A DNA stretch of 6,430 bases, from positions 1 to 6,430 of the forward strand of contig JAKEGR010000124.1 of NCBI GenBank assembly GCA_022615465.1. The letters run 5' to 3'. Origin of the DNA: Planctomycetota bacterium. GTDB taxonomy: Bacteria > Planctomycetota > Planctomycetia > Pirellulales > Lacipirellulaceae. Below the pieces are notes generated by a model, which ran no database searches, was not told where the DNA came from, and worked only from the letters and a program-made list of their open reading frames with translations. Position numbers and translations under genes: made by a program. This document shows, piece after piece, positions 6,038 to 6,430 of the stretch (its first letter is position 1; every line of letters begins with the position of its first letter).

Positions 6038-6173
6038 AGTGAGGAGATGGCGAAAGAAACTGGAGTTCTCCGTCGTCGGGGGCGTTCCACACTTCTCTTT
6101 TCTGCTGGTGATTAACACAGAGACACGGGTCTTGTTCCAGACGCTTTAACTACGAAATTGAATTGACGAAATC
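6038..6173 (+). other. 136-base gap between the Rieske and cytochrome b genes
   Basis: These two genes are usually adjacent, so the gap is long for an operon. It contains a 22-codon frame (6047-6115), whose only upstream purine tract, GAGGAG, touches the ATG and is too close to act normally, and a short GGAGTTCTCC palindrome (6062-6071). No terminator with a T-run and no promoter was identified, so read-through into cytochrome b is likely. Confidence 0.4.
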
Positions 6174-6430
6174 ATGCCGGGTTTAGGCGATATCATTACT
6201 GAATCTCAGATTTGGAAGAGCATCTTTCGGCATCCAATGCCGGTTGATCGGCGAAACCGAATCGTCGTGGTGCTCACCAATTTCTTCCTGCACTTGCATC
6301 CTGTTTCGATCCAGAAGCAGGGCATCGCCCTGTCGTACACCTGGTGCATGGGTGGCGTGACCTTTTTCCTGTTCCTCGTGGAGACGGTCACCGGCGTGCT
6401 GTTGATGTTCTACTACCGCCCGACGCTCGA
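6174..6430 (+). CDS. Cytochrome b N-terminal part of a bc complex (partial, cut by the right edge)
   Basis: The frame from ATG 6174 is open through 85 codons to the edge. It begins MPGLGDIITESQIWKSIF with an amphipathic N-terminal stretch, then FFLHLHPVSIQKQGIALSYTWCMGGVTFFLFLVETVTGVLLMFYYRP. The YTWCMGGVTFF...TGVLLMFYY part (55-81) is the first transmembrane helix of the cytochrome b/b6 family and aligns by eye with the same region of Bacillus QcrB. Haem-ligating histidines lie in the next helices, outside the window. The protein forms the quinol-oxidising membrane core with the upstream Rieske subunit. No Shine-Dalgarno site is visible before the ATG. It could be a b6-type or full-length b; the missing part would decide. 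Confidence 0.88.
   Translation, partial: MPGLGDIITESQIWKSIFRHPMPVDRRNRIVVVLTNFFLHLHPVSIQKQGIALSYTWCMGGVTFFLFLVETVTGVLLMFYYRPTL

Noticed and set aside
6047..6115. The 22-codon frame MAKETGVLRRR... as a real gene.
   Set aside because: The purine-rich tract abuts the ATG, too close for normal initiation, and there is no recognisable similarity. It is kept only as part of the gap description.
5564..6118. A 184-codon minus-strand open frame under the Rieske domain.
   Set aside because: It is antisense to the strongly conserved Rieske cluster-binding region and has no family-like motif.

Overview
The window looks like a chromosomal segment of a moderately GC-rich, Gram-negative-type bacterium, most likely a planctomycete (Pirellulales-like). 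This is inferred from the unusual Rieske protein with a long N-terminal extension placed before a cytochrome b gene, from several genes lacking a clear Shine-Dalgarno sequence, and from REP/MITE-like inverted repeats in the gaps. The sequence alone does not prove the taxonomy. Seven genes can be supported with good confidence, plus one possible partial gene at the left edge.

Left block (1-1501, minus strand): a sugar phosphate isomerase/epimerase-like TIM-barrel protein (45-1055) lies 89 bases downstream of queF (1145-1501, preQ0 reductase). A possible further minus-strand gene begins at base 45, its ATG overlapping the stop of the TIM-barrel gene, and runs off the window.

Queuosine block (1145-3006): queF diverges from a tightly spaced queC-queE pair (1591-2316 and 2320-3006, 3 bases apart). 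QueE makes 7-carboxy-7-deazaguanine, QueC turns it into preQ0, and QueF reduces preQ0 to preQ1, which is inserted into tRNA. QueD, which supplies QueE's substrate, is not in the window.

queE and purD converge on a gap holding a compact 109-base palindromic element (3003-3111). It has 8-base perfect terminal inverted repeats and a central 9-bp hairpin. The queE stop codon lies inside its left terminus. purD (3137-4417, minus) is a complete, ordinary GAR synthetase.

The 585-base gap 4418-5002 holds a second inverted-repeat element (15-base perfect arms, 4505-4590), a doubtful small ORF, and two sigma70-like promoter candidates pointing right. They precede a respiratory bc-complex operon: a Rieske 2Fe-2S protein with three N-terminal copies of an 11-residue motif (5003-6037), then the first 85 codons of cytochrome b (6174 to the right edge). 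I found no CRISPR array, tRNA, rRNA or intact transposase gene. Most of the window is housekeeping. The least ordinary parts are the Rieske extension and the two palindromic elements.
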